Source: Clostridiales bacterium
GTDB taxonomy: Bacteria; Bacillota; Clostridia; Oscillospirales; CAG-272
Direction: 5' to 3'
Length of the DNA: 46,905 nt
Assembly: GCA_016288155.1 (NCBI GenBank)
Contig: JAEEYP010000114.1
Span: forward strand, 1-46,905
Made by a program: the position numbers and the translations under genes. This document shows positions 15,118 to 24,046 of this stretch, in pieces; the first letter of the stretch is position 1, and every line of letters begins with the position of its first letter. The notes beneath the pieces were generated by a model. It was given only the letters and a program-made list of their open reading frames with translations, ran no database searches and was not told the origin of the DNA.

Positions 15118-16623
15118 TTATTCTTCGTTCCCGAAATCCCCCGGCGTCCCGCCGAACAGCCGCCCGATCCCGTCGAGCGTCGCGCCGACGAGGAGCGCGC
15201 CGCCCTCGTGACCGACGGATCCGCTCGATACGTAGGCGCTGTAATGGCCGTGACGCTCCGCCGCCTCGGTGGGCAGGTAGGAGAGGCACCCGTTCGCCAA
15301 CTGGATGAGGAAGGTCTGCCGCGCGGCGCTCCGCGCGCGGATCTGGTTCCCGTAATTCAAAAACAGCTCGAACGGGTCGGTCGCAAACGCCAGATTCCCG
15401 AGGCGGACGACGTGCAGCTCGACCGGCACGGTGTTGACCGTCTCCTGCACCGCCCGCCGCTGCAGCGTGCCCGCATAGATATACAGCGCGGCGGAGTCGC
15501 TGTAGTCGAGGCTCGTCCTTCCTTTGAAGAATTTCTCCAGTTCCGCCTCCGCCTCCGCGCATTCCGCGTCGGTCACGCGGCGCAGCGGGAGAGAAAGGAT
15601 CTGAACGAGATGACTGTGCGCGGCGTCGGTGACGATGGGACCGACGTCCTCCAGCGCGAGCGCGATCTCGCCTGCGACCCTGCGCCCGATCTTCCACGTC
15701 CCCGCGACGTCGAACATGGAGGGATCGGCGTCGCGGCGCTTCGGGGCGACGCGGATCACGTTCGGATCCTTGATCGGCGTCTCCGGCTCGACCCAGCGGA
15801 TGAGATCGCGCGGACAGAGATCGCCCGCCGCGGAGCAGAGCGGCAGAAGGAAGAGCCCGCTCCCGTATTTCTCGCGCAGAAGGATCTTGACCTTGCCCCA
15901 ATAGTCGGAGGAGATCACGCTGCGCTGCTCCATGACCTGCGCGGGGCAGGCGATATCGGCGGCGATGCCGGTCATGTTCCCCGCCGCGTCGTACACGAAG
16001 AGCAGCTCGATGCCGCTGTCGTTTCCTCCCTCCAGCTCCGTGAAGGTCGAGGAATCGGCGTCGCCCCACATTTTGGCGGTCCCGTCGGAGTAGCACACGC
16101 GGCGGTTCATGCCGACCGCGGCGCGCCCGAAGCCGGGCGCGTAGCCGCCCGCGGCGCGGGACGTCCACGCCTCGGTGACGGCGGCGGCGACGGAATCCGC
16201 GAGGAACTCGAAGGCGTCGCCCGGATCCATGCAGTCGTCCGAGGTGACCTCGGGGACGTAGCGGCATTCCGGCGGCATGTACCGCTTGATGATGTCGAGC
16301 GACGAGGAGGACATCTCCCCGGCGCCCGCCGCGCGGCGGCGGTACGTATAGGAATTGTGGATATGCACCGCGCAGAGGATGATCTTCCGGGGATCAAGCC
16401 CGATATCGCCGATCCGGGAGCGGACGGCGGCGCACAGGTCCGCGCTGACGCTGACGAGATCGCACGAGCAGATCACGGTCTGCTCGTCGCCCGTGTCGAT
16501 CGCGAGCGCCGTCACCGTCAGCGGCGTCTCCACCTCCGCCGTCGCGCGCTCGAAGAATTCACCCGCCAGCGCGATCTTTTCCTTGGGCGTGATGTCTACC
16601 TCCGCCCATCCGAACTGGATCAT
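15118..16623 (-). CDS. Neutral/alkaline ceramidase-like hydrolase
   Basis: A 501-residue protein resembling the N-terminal catalytic domain of neutral ceramidases, Zn-dependent amidases. It begins FGWAEVDITPKEKIALAG, as in that family, and has ILCAVHIHNSYTY with the HxH zinc-ligand pattern, and a GDLCPRD segment. It lacks a signal peptide and the C-terminal domain of secreted ceramidases. Such truncated cytoplasmic homologues are frequent beside sugar genes, where an amidase or esterase role on a glycan substituent is more likely than on ceramide. GGAGG lies eight bases before the ATG. It is 30 bp upstream of the isomerase-family gene, so cotranscribed. Confidence 0.75.
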   Translation of the reverse strand: MIQFGWAEVDITPKEKIALAGEFFERATAEVETPLTVTALAIDTGDEQTVICSCDLVSVSADLCAAVRSRIGDIGLDPRKIILCAVHIHNSYTYRRRAAGAGEMSSSSLDIIKRYMPPECRYVPEVTSDDCMDPGDAFEFLADSVAAAVTEAWTSRAAGGYAPGFGRAAVGMNRRVCYSDGTAKMWGDADSSTFTELEGGNDSGIELLFVYDAAGNMTGIAADIACPAQVMEQRSVISSDYWGKVKILLREKYGSGLFLLPLCSAAGDLCPRDLIRWVEPETPIKDPNVIRVAPKRRDADPSMFDVAGTWKIGRRVAGEIALALEDVGPIVTDAAHSHLVQILSLPLRRVTDAECAEAEAELEKFFKGRTSLDYSDSAALYIYAGTLQRRAVQETVNTVPVELHVVRLGNLAFATDPFELFLNYGNQIRARSAARQTFLIQLANGCLSYLPTEAAERHGHYSAYVSSGSVGHEGGALLVGATLDGIGRLFGGTPGDFGNEE

Positions 16624-16663
16624 GACAAGCCTCCTTTTTCTCTATCCGATGCGTGACGCATCC

Positions 16664-16903
16664 TTACGTTCTTCTGTAGGCGGACAGCGCCGCGCCGCTC
16701 TGCACGCGCCCGCGCAGGGGCCGCCCGCACGCGCCCGCGCGCGCGATTTCGTTGAACATCATGCCGACCTCGACGCCGTGCGCGTGCCCGGCGCCGATGC
16801 GGGGCTCAAAGCCCGTATAGCCGCTTTCCCGGACGAGATCGAGCGCTTCGGCGAGCGAGGCGTCCGGGCAGGAAAAATTCATAAACGCGTAGTTCATCAC
16901 CAT
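16664..16903 (-). pseudogene. Truncated sugar phosphate isomerase/epimerase
   Basis: A 79-codon frame. Residues 1-55 (NYAFMNFSCPDASLAEALDL, then GFEPRIGAGHAHGVEV) match the beginning of xylose-isomerase-like TIM barrel proteins, normally ~270 residues. The frame then turns into GC-rich sequence without family character and stops just before the ceramidase-like gene. Two copies of GCACGCGCCCGCGC (16702-16715 and 16727-16740) flank the point where similarity ends and may mark the deletion. It retains a ribosome binding site (GGGGAGAC before ATG) and sits directly behind the operon promoter, so a short peptide could still be made. Confidence 0.7.
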
Positions 16904-16959
16904 GTCTCCCCGACGGGGCGCGTACCGGCTCCCGGAGCCGTATCTCTCCCGTCAGTGAT

Positions 16960-16988
16960 ATTATATCATGGATAAGAAGCGATGTCCA
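16960..16988 (-). promoter_or_regulatory. Promoter of the ceramidase-isomerase-kinase operon
   Basis: On the minus strand TGGACA (16988-16983), 17-bp spacer, TATAAT (16965-16960). A perfect palindrome CGGCTC-CCG-GAGCCG lies in the leader at about 16926-16940, a possible operator. Confidence 0.75.
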
Positions 16989-17040
16989 TACGCAATCTGC
17001 ATCGCGGATCGATTTTTGCCGGACGCGCGCCGGACGCATG

Positions 17041-17066
17041 AAAAAAGCAGGACGGCGCCCTGCTTT
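17041..17066 (-). terminator. Terminator of the (alpha/alpha)6-barrel hydrolase gene
   Basis: On the minus strand AAAGCAGG (17066-17059) pairs with CCTGCTTT (17051-17044) and runs into TTTTTT, 11 bp after the TAA of the hydrolase gene. Confidence 0.85.
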
Positions 17067-17076
17067 CTCCGTCCGT

Positions 17077-19113
17077 TTACAGTACGGCCGTGTCGCCGAT
17101 CATCGCCGTGATCGTGTTCCCGCCAAAGGAAACGGTAAAGATCCTGCCGTCCGCCTCCACGGAGAAGACCTTCCCCGCGATGCGGATATTGTCCATCCGC
17201 ATCCGACGTGCCGGCCGGCAGCGGACCGGCGAGACGGCGACCGTCCCGTCGAACCCCGCCCGGATCCCGAAGAGAGCGAACAGGATCGTCTGCGCGCAGC
17301 TGACGGAGGCGATATCGCCCTGCAGCGGCGTGTCCTCCCGGTTGCGGATCATGTTCGCGGCGACGGAATCGCCGAAGTACGGCATCCGCTCGCCCCACCA
17401 GAGCACGCGCCGCAGAATATCCGCCGCGAGCGCGTCGTGCCCCGTTTCGTACAGCTGGGAGCAGATCTGCATCGTGAAGTGTCCGCAGATCCCGCCGCCG
17501 CCGTTGTCGATGTCGTCCTGATCGTACGCCTCGTCCAGCTTCGACATGCTGTGCAGTCCGCATTCCGAGAGGAATTCCCGCTCGTTCAGGTGGGAGATCA
17601 GCCCTTCGCGCTCCTCCTCCCCGATGACGGGGCTGTTCAAAAACTTGAACATCTGCACCGTCCACCGGACGTCCCGCTTCCCGCCCGAGCCGATAAACGC
17701 GTACCAGCGCGCCTCCGGGTCCCACAGCGCGCGCAGGCGCTCCCGGAGCAGCGCGGCGCGGCGCGGCAGCTCCTCGTCCGGCTGCCCGGCCGCCTTCGTC
17801 AGCTCGTACGCGCGCACGTAGTTGAGATACCGCCGGGCGTTGAGGTCCGGCATGACGCCGTCGTACAAAAAGCCGCGCCGCAGTTCCAGATGCTGCCGTC
17901 CTCCCGGTCCGTAATCGAACAGCGCGTTCTCCGGCGAGCCGTCGTCGCAGACGCGCGCGTGGAAGCGCATCCAGTCGAGCACGGTCTTTCCGTTGACCGT
18001 CTCGGAGAGGAACTCCTTATCCCCCGTGAAGAGGACGTGATAGTAGACCATGCAGATGATCTTCTCCTGATTCACCTGATACCACGGTCCGACGTTCTCC
18101 GCCGTGACCGGGTTCAGCGCGTAGGAGGATGTGAGATCGTTCTTCAGATAGGCGAGAAGCTGCTTTTTGTTCCCCTCGGCGTCGTAGAGCGGATGGAGCA
18201 TCAGCCCGCCGCAGTAATTCCAGAGGTACGAGCACATGCACCCGCCCGTGACGCTCCCCGTACTGAAATACGGGACGGCGCACAGGTCCGGATTCTCCCA
18301 GCGGGAGAGCATGTAGCTCACGAGCGACCGGGTATACAGGGCGTCGAGCGCCGGGCAGTCGGAGGTGAGGCGCGGCACGTTCTCCTCGATCCGGCGCGAT
18401 TCCCTCTCAAGCCAGCCGAAGGACGCGCCGATCCACGCCTCGTATTCGGCGTCCGTCGGCGCTTCTTTTTTCGGCACGGCGTCCTTTCGCCCGAAGACGG
18501 CAGAGACGTAGAAGCGATACTCCCCCTCCGGCGGCAGGGTGATCTCTCCCTCCCACAGCCGGGCGGGAACGAACAGTCTCAGGTCCGAAACGGAGGAAGA
18601 GAACAGCGCCGCCGCCGTCTCCGTCTCCACGCGAAACGAACGGTCAGAGACGCGCAGTTCGGGATCCTTTGCGCGGATCGGCTGCGGGATCGAGAACTCC
18701 CACGTTTCCTCCCGGCGCGGATCGGTGCGCCAGGCGAGCCGGAGCGGGACGGTCCGCGGCGCGGCGCGGTGGTTTTCGAGGACGACGCGCATAACGAACC
18801 GGCGCGTGCCCGGCACGACGGCAATCAGCGACCGGACGGTGAAGTCCGGCGTCCGCCCGGACCGGAGCATGGCGTTCGGGAGCCATTTCCATTCTTCCGC
18901 GCGGACGCGTTCGCCGTCGACGACGGCCTCGAGCGAAAATCCGGTGTCCGTGTACGGGCACCCCTGAAAGGATTCCGCCGCCGCCGCGGAATACGTCGGC
19001 GTGCGCACGGAGGCGACGTCGGCGCAGATGCCGAGATCCTTGTCCTCAAGGATACAGCGCTCGCCGGAGTAGGCGTACGCGCTTTCCTCGAAGCGCTCCT
19101 CAAACCGATCCAT
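17077..19113 (-). CDS. Putative (alpha/alpha)6-barrel glycoside hydrolase
   Basis: A 678-residue cytoplasmic protein. The first ~210 residues look like a beta-sandwich (VVPGTRRFVMRVVLENHRAA, then PLRLAWRTDP). The rest looks like a six-hairpin barrel as in GH63/MGH1-like enzymes: SYLWNYCGGLMLHPLYD, a long helical-pair region with DWMRFHARV, ARRYLNYVRAYELTKAAG, and AYDQDDIDNGGGGICGHFTM. Asp and Glu residues in the DQDD stretch and at NREDTPLQGD are candidates for catalysis, though this is unverified. The start has GGAGG seven bases upstream; a slightly longer in-frame start near 19155 would lie in the promoter. It is monocistronic and divergent from the DUF4838 pair. Substrate unknown. Confidence 0.7.
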   Translation of the reverse strand: MDRFEERFEESAYAYSGERCILEDKDLGICADVASVRTPTYSAAAAESFQGCPYTDTGFSLEAVVDGERVRAEEWKWLPNAMLRSGRTPDFTVRSLIAVVPGTRRFVMRVVLENHRAAPRTVPLRLAWRTDPRREETWEFSIPQPIRAKDPELRVSDRSFRVETETAAALFSSSVSDLRLFVPARLWEGEITLPPEGEYRFYVSAVFGRKDAVPKKEAPTDAEYEAWIGASFGWLERESRRIEENVPRLTSDCPALDALYTRSLVSYMLSRWENPDLCAVPYFSTGSVTGGCMCSYLWNYCGGLMLHPLYDAEGNKKQLLAYLKNDLTSSYALNPVTAENVGPWYQVNQEKIICMVYYHVLFTGDKEFLSETVNGKTVLDWMRFHARVCDDGSPENALFDYGPGGRQHLELRRGFLYDGVMPDLNARRYLNYVRAYELTKAAGQPDEELPRRAALLRERLRALWDPEARWYAFIGSGGKRDVRWTVQMFKFLNSPVIGEEEREGLISHLNEREFLSECGLHSMSKLDEAYDQDDIDNGGGGICGHFTMQICSQLYETGHDALAADILRRVLWWGERMPYFGDSVAANMIRNREDTPLQGDIASVSCAQTILFALFGIRAGFDGTVAVSPVRCRPARRMRMDNIRIAGKVFSVEADGRIFTVSFGGNTITAMIGDTAVL

Positions 19114-19153
19114 GACGATCCTCCCGTTTTCTTTATGCTCGTACGTCTCGTAC

Positions 19154-19183
19154 ATTATATCATCCGTGCGCGGGGGAAGTCAA
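19154..19183 (-). promoter_or_regulatory. Promoter of the barrel hydrolase gene
   Basis: On the minus strand TTGACT (19183-19178), 18-bp spacer, TATAAT (19159-19154). The direct repeat GTACGAG-AC-GTACGAG lies just downstream at about 19138-19153 and could bind a regulator. Confidence 0.7.
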
Positions 19184-19232
19184 GGCGGCCGCTGATCCGT
19201 CCGCCGATTTTTCACCGTTTCGGCGCCGGGTA

Positions 19233-19261
19233 TTGATTCCGGCTTCATTCTGTGGTACCAT
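19233..19261 (+). promoter_or_regulatory. Promoter of the DUF4838 pair
   Basis: TTGATT (19233-19238), 17-bp spacer ending in an extended -10 TGG, then TACCAT (19256-19261). Leader of about 45 bases. Weaker than neighbouring promoters at the -10. Confidence 0.55.
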
Positions 19262-19313
19262 ATGGACGGGCGGCACGCGCCGCCGCAGTACGGACAAACG
19301 AAAGGAAACGACG

Positions 19314-20900
19314 ATGAGACGACTGATCCTGAGAACGAAGATCAACTATTTCGCGCGCGTCACCGCGGGCGAGTCTCCGGCGGAGCGGTACGCGGCGTCG
19401 GAGCTTTCCAAATATCTGGAGAAGGCGGGGATCCCCGCCGGCGAGGAAGGCGCCGACATCCGCATCCTCATCGACCCGGGACTGCCGCGGGACGGCTATC
19501 GGATCGACATCCCGAAACAGCGGGACCGCTATATCCGCATCCGCGGCGGCAGCGGCCGCGGCGTGATCTACGGCGTGTACGGATTCCTCACGCATTACGC
19601 CGGGATGCGCTTCTTCCAGCCGGGGCTGGAGTCGCTCGGCGAGGGCGACATCGACGTGCAGGAGGGGATCGAGTTCACGCCCGTCTTCGACATGCGCCGC
19701 CTCGACGGCCATTTCGGCAACGACGACCCGGACTGGTGCGTGAAAAACGGCGTCAACGCCCGCGAGATCCCGCCGGAGATGGGCGGATACTACTACTACG
19801 CGGACGGGCGGTTCTGCCATACGATGGAATACCTGACCGGCGTCCCGCAGAGCACGCAGCCCTGCCTCTCCGATCCGGAGGTGCTGAAGAAAACGATCGC
19901 CAAAGTGCGGGAGATGCTGGCGCGGAACCCGGACTGCTCGGCGGTGTCCGTCACGCAGAACGACAACCTTGATTACTGCACCTGCCCGAAGTGCGCCGCC
20001 GCGGACGCGGAGGAGGAGAGCCACGCCGGCTCGCTGATCCGCTTCGTCAACGCCGTCGCCGACGACATCGCCGCGGACTATCCGAACGTCGTCGTCGACA
20101 CCTTCGCCTACACGTACTCGCGCAAGCCGCCGAAGAAGACGAAGCCGCGCGACAACGTGAGCGTGATGATCTGCTCCTACGAATGCTGCTTCGCCCACCC
20201 GCTGTCCGACATGAGCTGTCCGAAGAACGTCGACTTCTGCCGGGATCTCGTCGCGTGGAGCAAAATTTGCCGTAAGATCCGCGTCTGGGACTACGTGGCG
20301 AACTACGGCTACTTCATCCCGACCTACGCGAACTTCCGCGTGATGCAGGAAAACATGCGCTTCTTCGCGGAGCACAACGTGATCGGCGTCTACCCGGAGG
20401 GCGCGTACAACACGCCGGCGTCCGGCGAGTTCGGCGAGCTGCGCAGCTATCTTCTGGCGAAGCTGCTCGCCGATCCGGCGATGGGGCTCGGCGAATACTA
20501 CCGGCACATGGACGAGTTCCTCGCCGCGTTCTACGGCGCGGGCTGGCGGTATATCCGCGCGTACATCGACTGGTTCATCGGCGAGGCGGGGCGGCATCAC
20601 GCCGATCTCGCCGCGAAGCCGCTCTCCTTCATCACGGAGGATCGGTACGCCGCGATGGAGGAGACCTTCGTCTCCTGGTGGGACAAGGCGGAAGAGATGG
20701 CGCAGGACGAGGCGGTGCGCGAGCGCGTCCGCCGCTCCCGGCTCCAGCTCCGGTGCATCCAGCTGATGCTCCATCCGGACGCGGAGCGGGCGGCGGAATT
20801 CGTCGAAGATATGAAACGGTGGGGCGTCCGCTGGCGCGAAAAACACCCGCTCCCGGAGAAGCAGCACCTCGCGCTCTCCCCGGAGAAGTGGTCGTGGTGA
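19314..20900 (+). CDS. DUF4838 domain protein, likely glycan-acting
   Basis: A 528-residue protein of the DUF4838 group. After an N-terminal alpha/beta segment like that of alpha-glucuronidases and hexosaminidases (SPAERYAASELSKYLEKAGI, then GRGVIYGVYGFLTHYAGMRF at about residues 80-99) comes a TIM-barrel-like body with SVTQNDNLDYCTCPKCAAAD (four-Cys-type CxCxxC cluster), LIRFVNAVADDIAADYPNVV and IRVWDYVANY. There is no signal peptide. The start has AAAGGAA nine bases upstream. It is followed 34 bp later by a paralogue. Families with this layout occur in polysaccharide loci; the reaction is not known to me. Confidence 0.8.
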   Translation: MRRLILRTKINYFARVTAGESPAERYAASELSKYLEKAGIPAGEEGADIRILIDPGLPRDGYRIDIPKQRDRYIRIRGGSGRGVIYGVYGFLTHYAGMRFFQPGLESLGEGDIDVQEGIEFTPVFDMRRLDGHFGNDDPDWCVKNGVNAREIPPEMGGYYYYADGRFCHTMEYLTGVPQSTQPCLSDPEVLKKTIAKVREMLARNPDCSAVSVTQNDNLDYCTCPKCAAADAEEESHAGSLIRFVNAVADDIAADYPNVVVDTFAYTYSRKPPKKTKPRDNVSVMICSYECCFAHPLSDMSCPKNVDFCRDLVAWSKICRKIRVWDYVANYGYFIPTYANFRVMQENMRFFAEHNVIGVYPEGAYNTPASGEFGELRSYLLAKLLADPAMGLGEYYRHMDEFLAAFYGAGWRYIRAYIDWFIGEAGRHHADLAAKPLSFITEDRYAAMEETFVSWWDKAEEMAQDEAVRERVRRSRLQLRCIQLMLHPDAERAAEFVEDMKRWGVRWREKHPLPEKQHLALSPEKWSW

Positions 20901-20934
20901 GCGCGGCGGAGAAAAGAGAACGGAGGGACGGAAA

Positions 20935-22620
20935 ATGGCTCGAATGACGATCCTCGGAAGACCGATCCGCGATTTCCGGCTGGAGGCCGGGACGTCCGAG
21001 GCGGAACGGTTCGCCGCTGAGGAATTCTCGGATTACTGCGAGAAGATCGGCGGCGCGCGCCCTGCGGGAACGGGCGGCACGATCCGCATTGCGATCGATG
21101 AAGCCGCCGCTCCGGCGGACCCGGATTCCTTTTGCGTGACGGCCGCGGAGGGGTCGCTGTCGATCCTCGGCGGCGGACCGCGCGGCGTCGTGTACGGCGT
21201 GTACGACGTGCTTGAGAAATACTTCGGCGTCCGCTTCTGGGCGCCGGACTGCGAGACGCTCGGCGAGGGCGGCGACGTCCCCGCGGACGAGTATACGTGG
21301 GTCCCGGTCTTCCGCGCCCGGCGGATGGCGTTCGGCATCGGCGGCGACGCCGTCTGGTGCATGAAGAACAAGGTGAACGGCGCGTGGGGCGTCGGGTATC
21401 CGGCGTGGCACGGGAATCCGTCCGAGACGCCGATCCGCTTCACGGGCGGCCGCACGATGCACACGTTCGTGTATATCTTCGGCGGGGAACACATGGAGCT
21501 GCCGAACCCCTGCCTCTCCGACCCGGAGAACGTCCGGCGCGGGATCGAATACGCGCGCGCTCAGCTCGCGGCGGACCCGGCGGCGGACGTCGTCCATATC
21601 TCGCAGTACGACAACTGGAATATCTGCCAGTGCGCGCGCTGCCGCCGCATCAATCTCGAAGAGGGCGCCGAGGACGGGGAGGTGATCCGCGGCGGCGGGA
21701 CGCTGATCCGCTTCGTCAACGCGATCGCCGACGCGATCCGGGACGAGTATCCGAAGGCGGCGGTGGAGACCTTCGCCTATCAGTTCAGCCGCCGCCCGCC
21801 GAAGACGCCGCCGCGGGACAACGTCATCATCCAGTTCTGCACGATCGAGGCGTGCTTCTCGCACACGATCGCGGACGCCGGCTGCGAGGTGAACCGTTCG
21901 CTGTACGAGGATCTCACCGGCTGGCGGCGCCTGACGGACCGCATCACCGTCTGGGACTACGTCACGAACTTCAAGGTCGGCACGGCGACCTTTCCCGATT
22001 TCGAGTCGATCAGGCAGAACGCGGCGTTCTTTGCCGAAATCGGCGTGAAGGATCTCTTCGAGCACGGGAACACCGCCGACGGGAGCGTCGACTGCAAGGA
22101 GCTGCGCGCCTGCCTTGCGGCGCGCGTGCTTCAGGATCCGTATATTACGGACGCCGAATATCACCGGTATATGGACGGTTTCCTCGCCGCGTATTTCGGC
22201 GCCGGCTGGCGGTATATCCGCCTCTATCTCGACGTCATGAACGCGGAGATCCGGCGGCATCATCTCCATGAGAACTCGCTGCCGATCCTGACGGTCGATC
22301 CGTCGTTCCTCGAATCCGTATACGATACGCTCGAGGGCTTCTGGGACAAGGCACAAGCGCTGGCGGAGGACGAGGTCAAGCGCGAGCGCGTGCGGCGCAA
22401 CCGGCTCCAGTGGACGTACTTCGCGCTCTGCGTCCGGCCGAGCGTCGAGGGAAATAAAAAGTACCTCGCCGATCTGACGAAGTACAAGGTGCGCTGGAAC
22501 GAGGGCGGCGTCGATTACAACGCGCGCGCGGACGTGCGCGATCCGGTATATCTGTGGATGACGAAGCCGAGCAACCGCGCGCAGCTGGAGGCGTATTATC
22601 CGCCGAAGCCGTTCGAATAA
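20935..22620 (+). CDS. DUF4838 domain protein, paralogue of the preceding gene
   Basis: A 561-residue protein with the same plan as its neighbour: AERFAAEEFSDYCEKIGGAR, GPRGVVYGVYDVLEKYFGVR, a Cys-rich YDNWNICQCARCRRIN, TLIRFVNAIADAIRDEYPKA, ITVWDYVTNF and GFLAAYFGAGWRYIRLYLDV. The last two also occur in the first copy (FLAAFYGAGWRYIRAYIDW). It starts after GGAGGGACGGAAA, shares the upstream promoter, and ends before a strong hairpin. The two copies differ throughout, so the duplication is old and they probably act on related but different linkages. Confidence 0.8.
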   Translation: MARMTILGRPIRDFRLEAGTSEAERFAAEEFSDYCEKIGGARPAGTGGTIRIAIDEAAAPADPDSFCVTAAEGSLSILGGGPRGVVYGVYDVLEKYFGVRFWAPDCETLGEGGDVPADEYTWVPVFRARRMAFGIGGDAVWCMKNKVNGAWGVGYPAWHGNPSETPIRFTGGRTMHTFVYIFGGEHMELPNPCLSDPENVRRGIEYARAQLAADPAADVVHISQYDNWNICQCARCRRINLEEGAEDGEVIRGGGTLIRFVNAIADAIRDEYPKAAVETFAYQFSRRPPKTPPRDNVIIQFCTIEACFSHTIADAGCEVNRSLYEDLTGWRRLTDRITVWDYVTNFKVGTATFPDFESIRQNAAFFAEIGVKDLFEHGNTADGSVDCKELRACLAARVLQDPYITDAEYHRYMDGFLAAYFGAGWRYIRLYLDVMNAEIRRHHLHENSLPILTVDPSFLESVYDTLEGFWDKAQALAEDEVKRERVRRNRLQWTYFALCVRPSVEGNKKYLADLTKYKVRWNEGGVDYNARADVRDPVYLWMTKPSNRAQLEAYYPPKPFE

Positions 22621-22640
22621 GAGATCCGTTCCGGAAACGG

Positions 22641-22676
22641 GCCGGGCGGGGGAGATCCCCCGCCCGGCTGTTCTTT
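22641..22676 (+). terminator. Terminator of the DUF4838 operon
   Basis: A 13-bp perfect stem GCCGGGCGGGGGA with TCCCCCGCCCGGC, followed by TGTTCTTT. The T-run is imperfect, but the stem lies between the ends of two convergent genes. The minus-strand side has no T-run. Confidence 0.75.
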
Positions 22677-22687
22677 AGTCCGTCCTT

Positions 22688-24046
22688 TTACGCCATATCG
22701 CTGCCGAGCGCGTACAGATGCGCTTCCTTCAGCTCGATGCGCAGCCGGCCGCACCGACCGGCGAGCCCCTCGCAGCGGAGCCTGTGCGAGAGCTCGTTGC
22801 CGAAGATCTCCCCGGAGGAAAAGATCTCCCGTCCGTCTGCGTCCTGTGCCGTCACCTTCACGTATCCGTAGGCGGAGGTGGCGTAGTTGAGGTATATCTC
22901 GTCCGACGCGAAGGCGAGCGGCTTCGTTGTGAGCACGCCGCCCTCACCGTCCGCGTACCGGGACGTGAAGCGGTATTTCGGGATCGCGTACGCCCAGACT
23001 CCGTCGTCCTCCCACATGTAGTTCTGCTCCGTGTAGATCAGGAAGCGGCCGCCGCGCACGATGATCCCGCCCGCCGTGATGAAGCAGCGCTGCGTCCACT
23101 CGTGATCGTACAGCCCGCCGGACAGCCACGCGTCCTTCACGGGGCGGTCCCAGTGCACGCCGTCGCGGGAGGTCATGAAGACCGCGTCCGAGACGCCGGC
23201 GTTGCTGAAGCCGCCGGTGTCGTAGCCGGGGAATTTCATGCGGGATTCCTGATACCGCATCGGAAGGGAGACGAGGATATGCTCGGCGCCGGGGATGGGG
23301 CGCGCCGCGTTCGTGTAGAGCTGATCCGTCAATCCCTCGGCGTATTCGTTGGGGATCGGGTCCGTCCAATGGATGAAATCGGCGGAAGTGCAGTTCTGGA
23401 TCGCGCGGCAGGCGGTCGGCGCGCCGGGGAAGCGCACGTTCGGATCGAAATAGCGCGAATAGCAGCGGTAGAGCCCGGCGTGCGGATCCCAGAACGCCAT
23501 GTTCATCGAGTCGAACGCGCCTTTCGTGATCACCGGGTGATCGGCGAGCTGCCGCCACCGGATCCCGTCCGGGCTGCCGAACACCCAGATCCCGCCGGTC
23601 GCGCCCGTCCCGCCGATCGCCTTGTACCGCTCGTCCAGGCGGCAGGCCGGATTCCCGTCGAGAAAAGGCGCGAAATTGTGGCACACGGTGCCGATACGGA
23701 CGATATTGTTCTCCCGCAGACCGGCGTAGTCGATCTCGTTCACGGGGTACCGGGTGAAATGCAGTCCGTCCTCGCTGACGGCGAGGCAGGAGGTCTGCAT
23801 ATCCGTCGTCTCGCTGCGGTGCGGGTCGTTGTCCCGGGAGGGATAGCCGCGGTAATAGAGACGGATCGTCCCGTCCTCCGTCTCCAGGACCGTCAGGGCG
23901 AGCGAACCGGCGCTCTCCCACACTTCGTCAAACCCGAGGACCTTCCCGAGGCACTCCGGGCGCGTCAGACGAAACGGGGCGCCCTCAGCCTCTTCCAGAA
24001 GATAGTCGTCCGTCATCAGCTCGATCCTGTCGCCGAAACGTATCAT
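22688..24046 (-). CDS. Propeller-type glycoside hydrolase-like protein
   Basis: A 452-residue protein. It opens with FGDRIELMTDDYLLEEAEGA, close to the (L/V)FVDDYLI opening of a large, poorly studied group of GH32/GH43-like five-bladed propeller proteins. Further blade-like repeats include GTIRLYYRGYPSRDND, GIWVFGSPDGIRWRQLADHP, AFWDPHAGLYRCYSRYFDP and VFMTSRDGVHWDRPV. A C-terminal beta segment follows (IYLNYATSAYGYVKVTAQDA). There is no signal peptide. Its ATG overlaps the stop of the upstream membrane gene by four bases (ATGA), with GGAGG about ten bases before, so it is translated from the same mRNA. Substrate unknown. Confidence 0.72.
   Translation of the reverse strand: MIRFGDRIELMTDDYLLEEAEGAPFRLTRPECLGKVLGFDEVWESAGSLALTVLETEDGTIRLYYRGYPSRDNDPHRSETTDMQTSCLAVSEDGLHFTRYPVNEIDYAGLRENNIVRIGTVCHNFAPFLDGNPACRLDERYKAIGGTGATGGIWVFGSPDGIRWRQLADHPVITKGAFDSMNMAFWDPHAGLYRCYSRYFDPNVRFPGAPTACRAIQNCTSADFIHWTDPIPNEYAEGLTDQLYTNAARPIPGAEHILVSLPMRYQESRMKFPGYDTGGFSNAGVSDAVFMTSRDGVHWDRPVKDAWLSGGLYDHEWTQRCFITAGGIIVRGGRFLIYTEQNYMWEDDGVWAYAIPKYRFTSRYADGEGGVLTTKPLAFASDEIYLNYATSAYGYVKVTAQDADGREIFSSGEIFGNELSHRLRCEGLAGRCGRLRIELKEAHLYALGSDMA

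Noticed and set aside
14131-16656. Very long open frame on the plus strand opposite the isomerase and ceramidase-like genes
   Set aside because: It is antisense to two clear genes. In GC-rich DNA with G/C third positions the opposite strand stays open, and the encoded protein is Arg/Asp/Val-rich with no family features.
17038-19236. A 732-codon plus-strand frame opposite the barrel hydrolase
   Set aside because: Mirrors the hydrolase gene and covers its promoter; no protein character.
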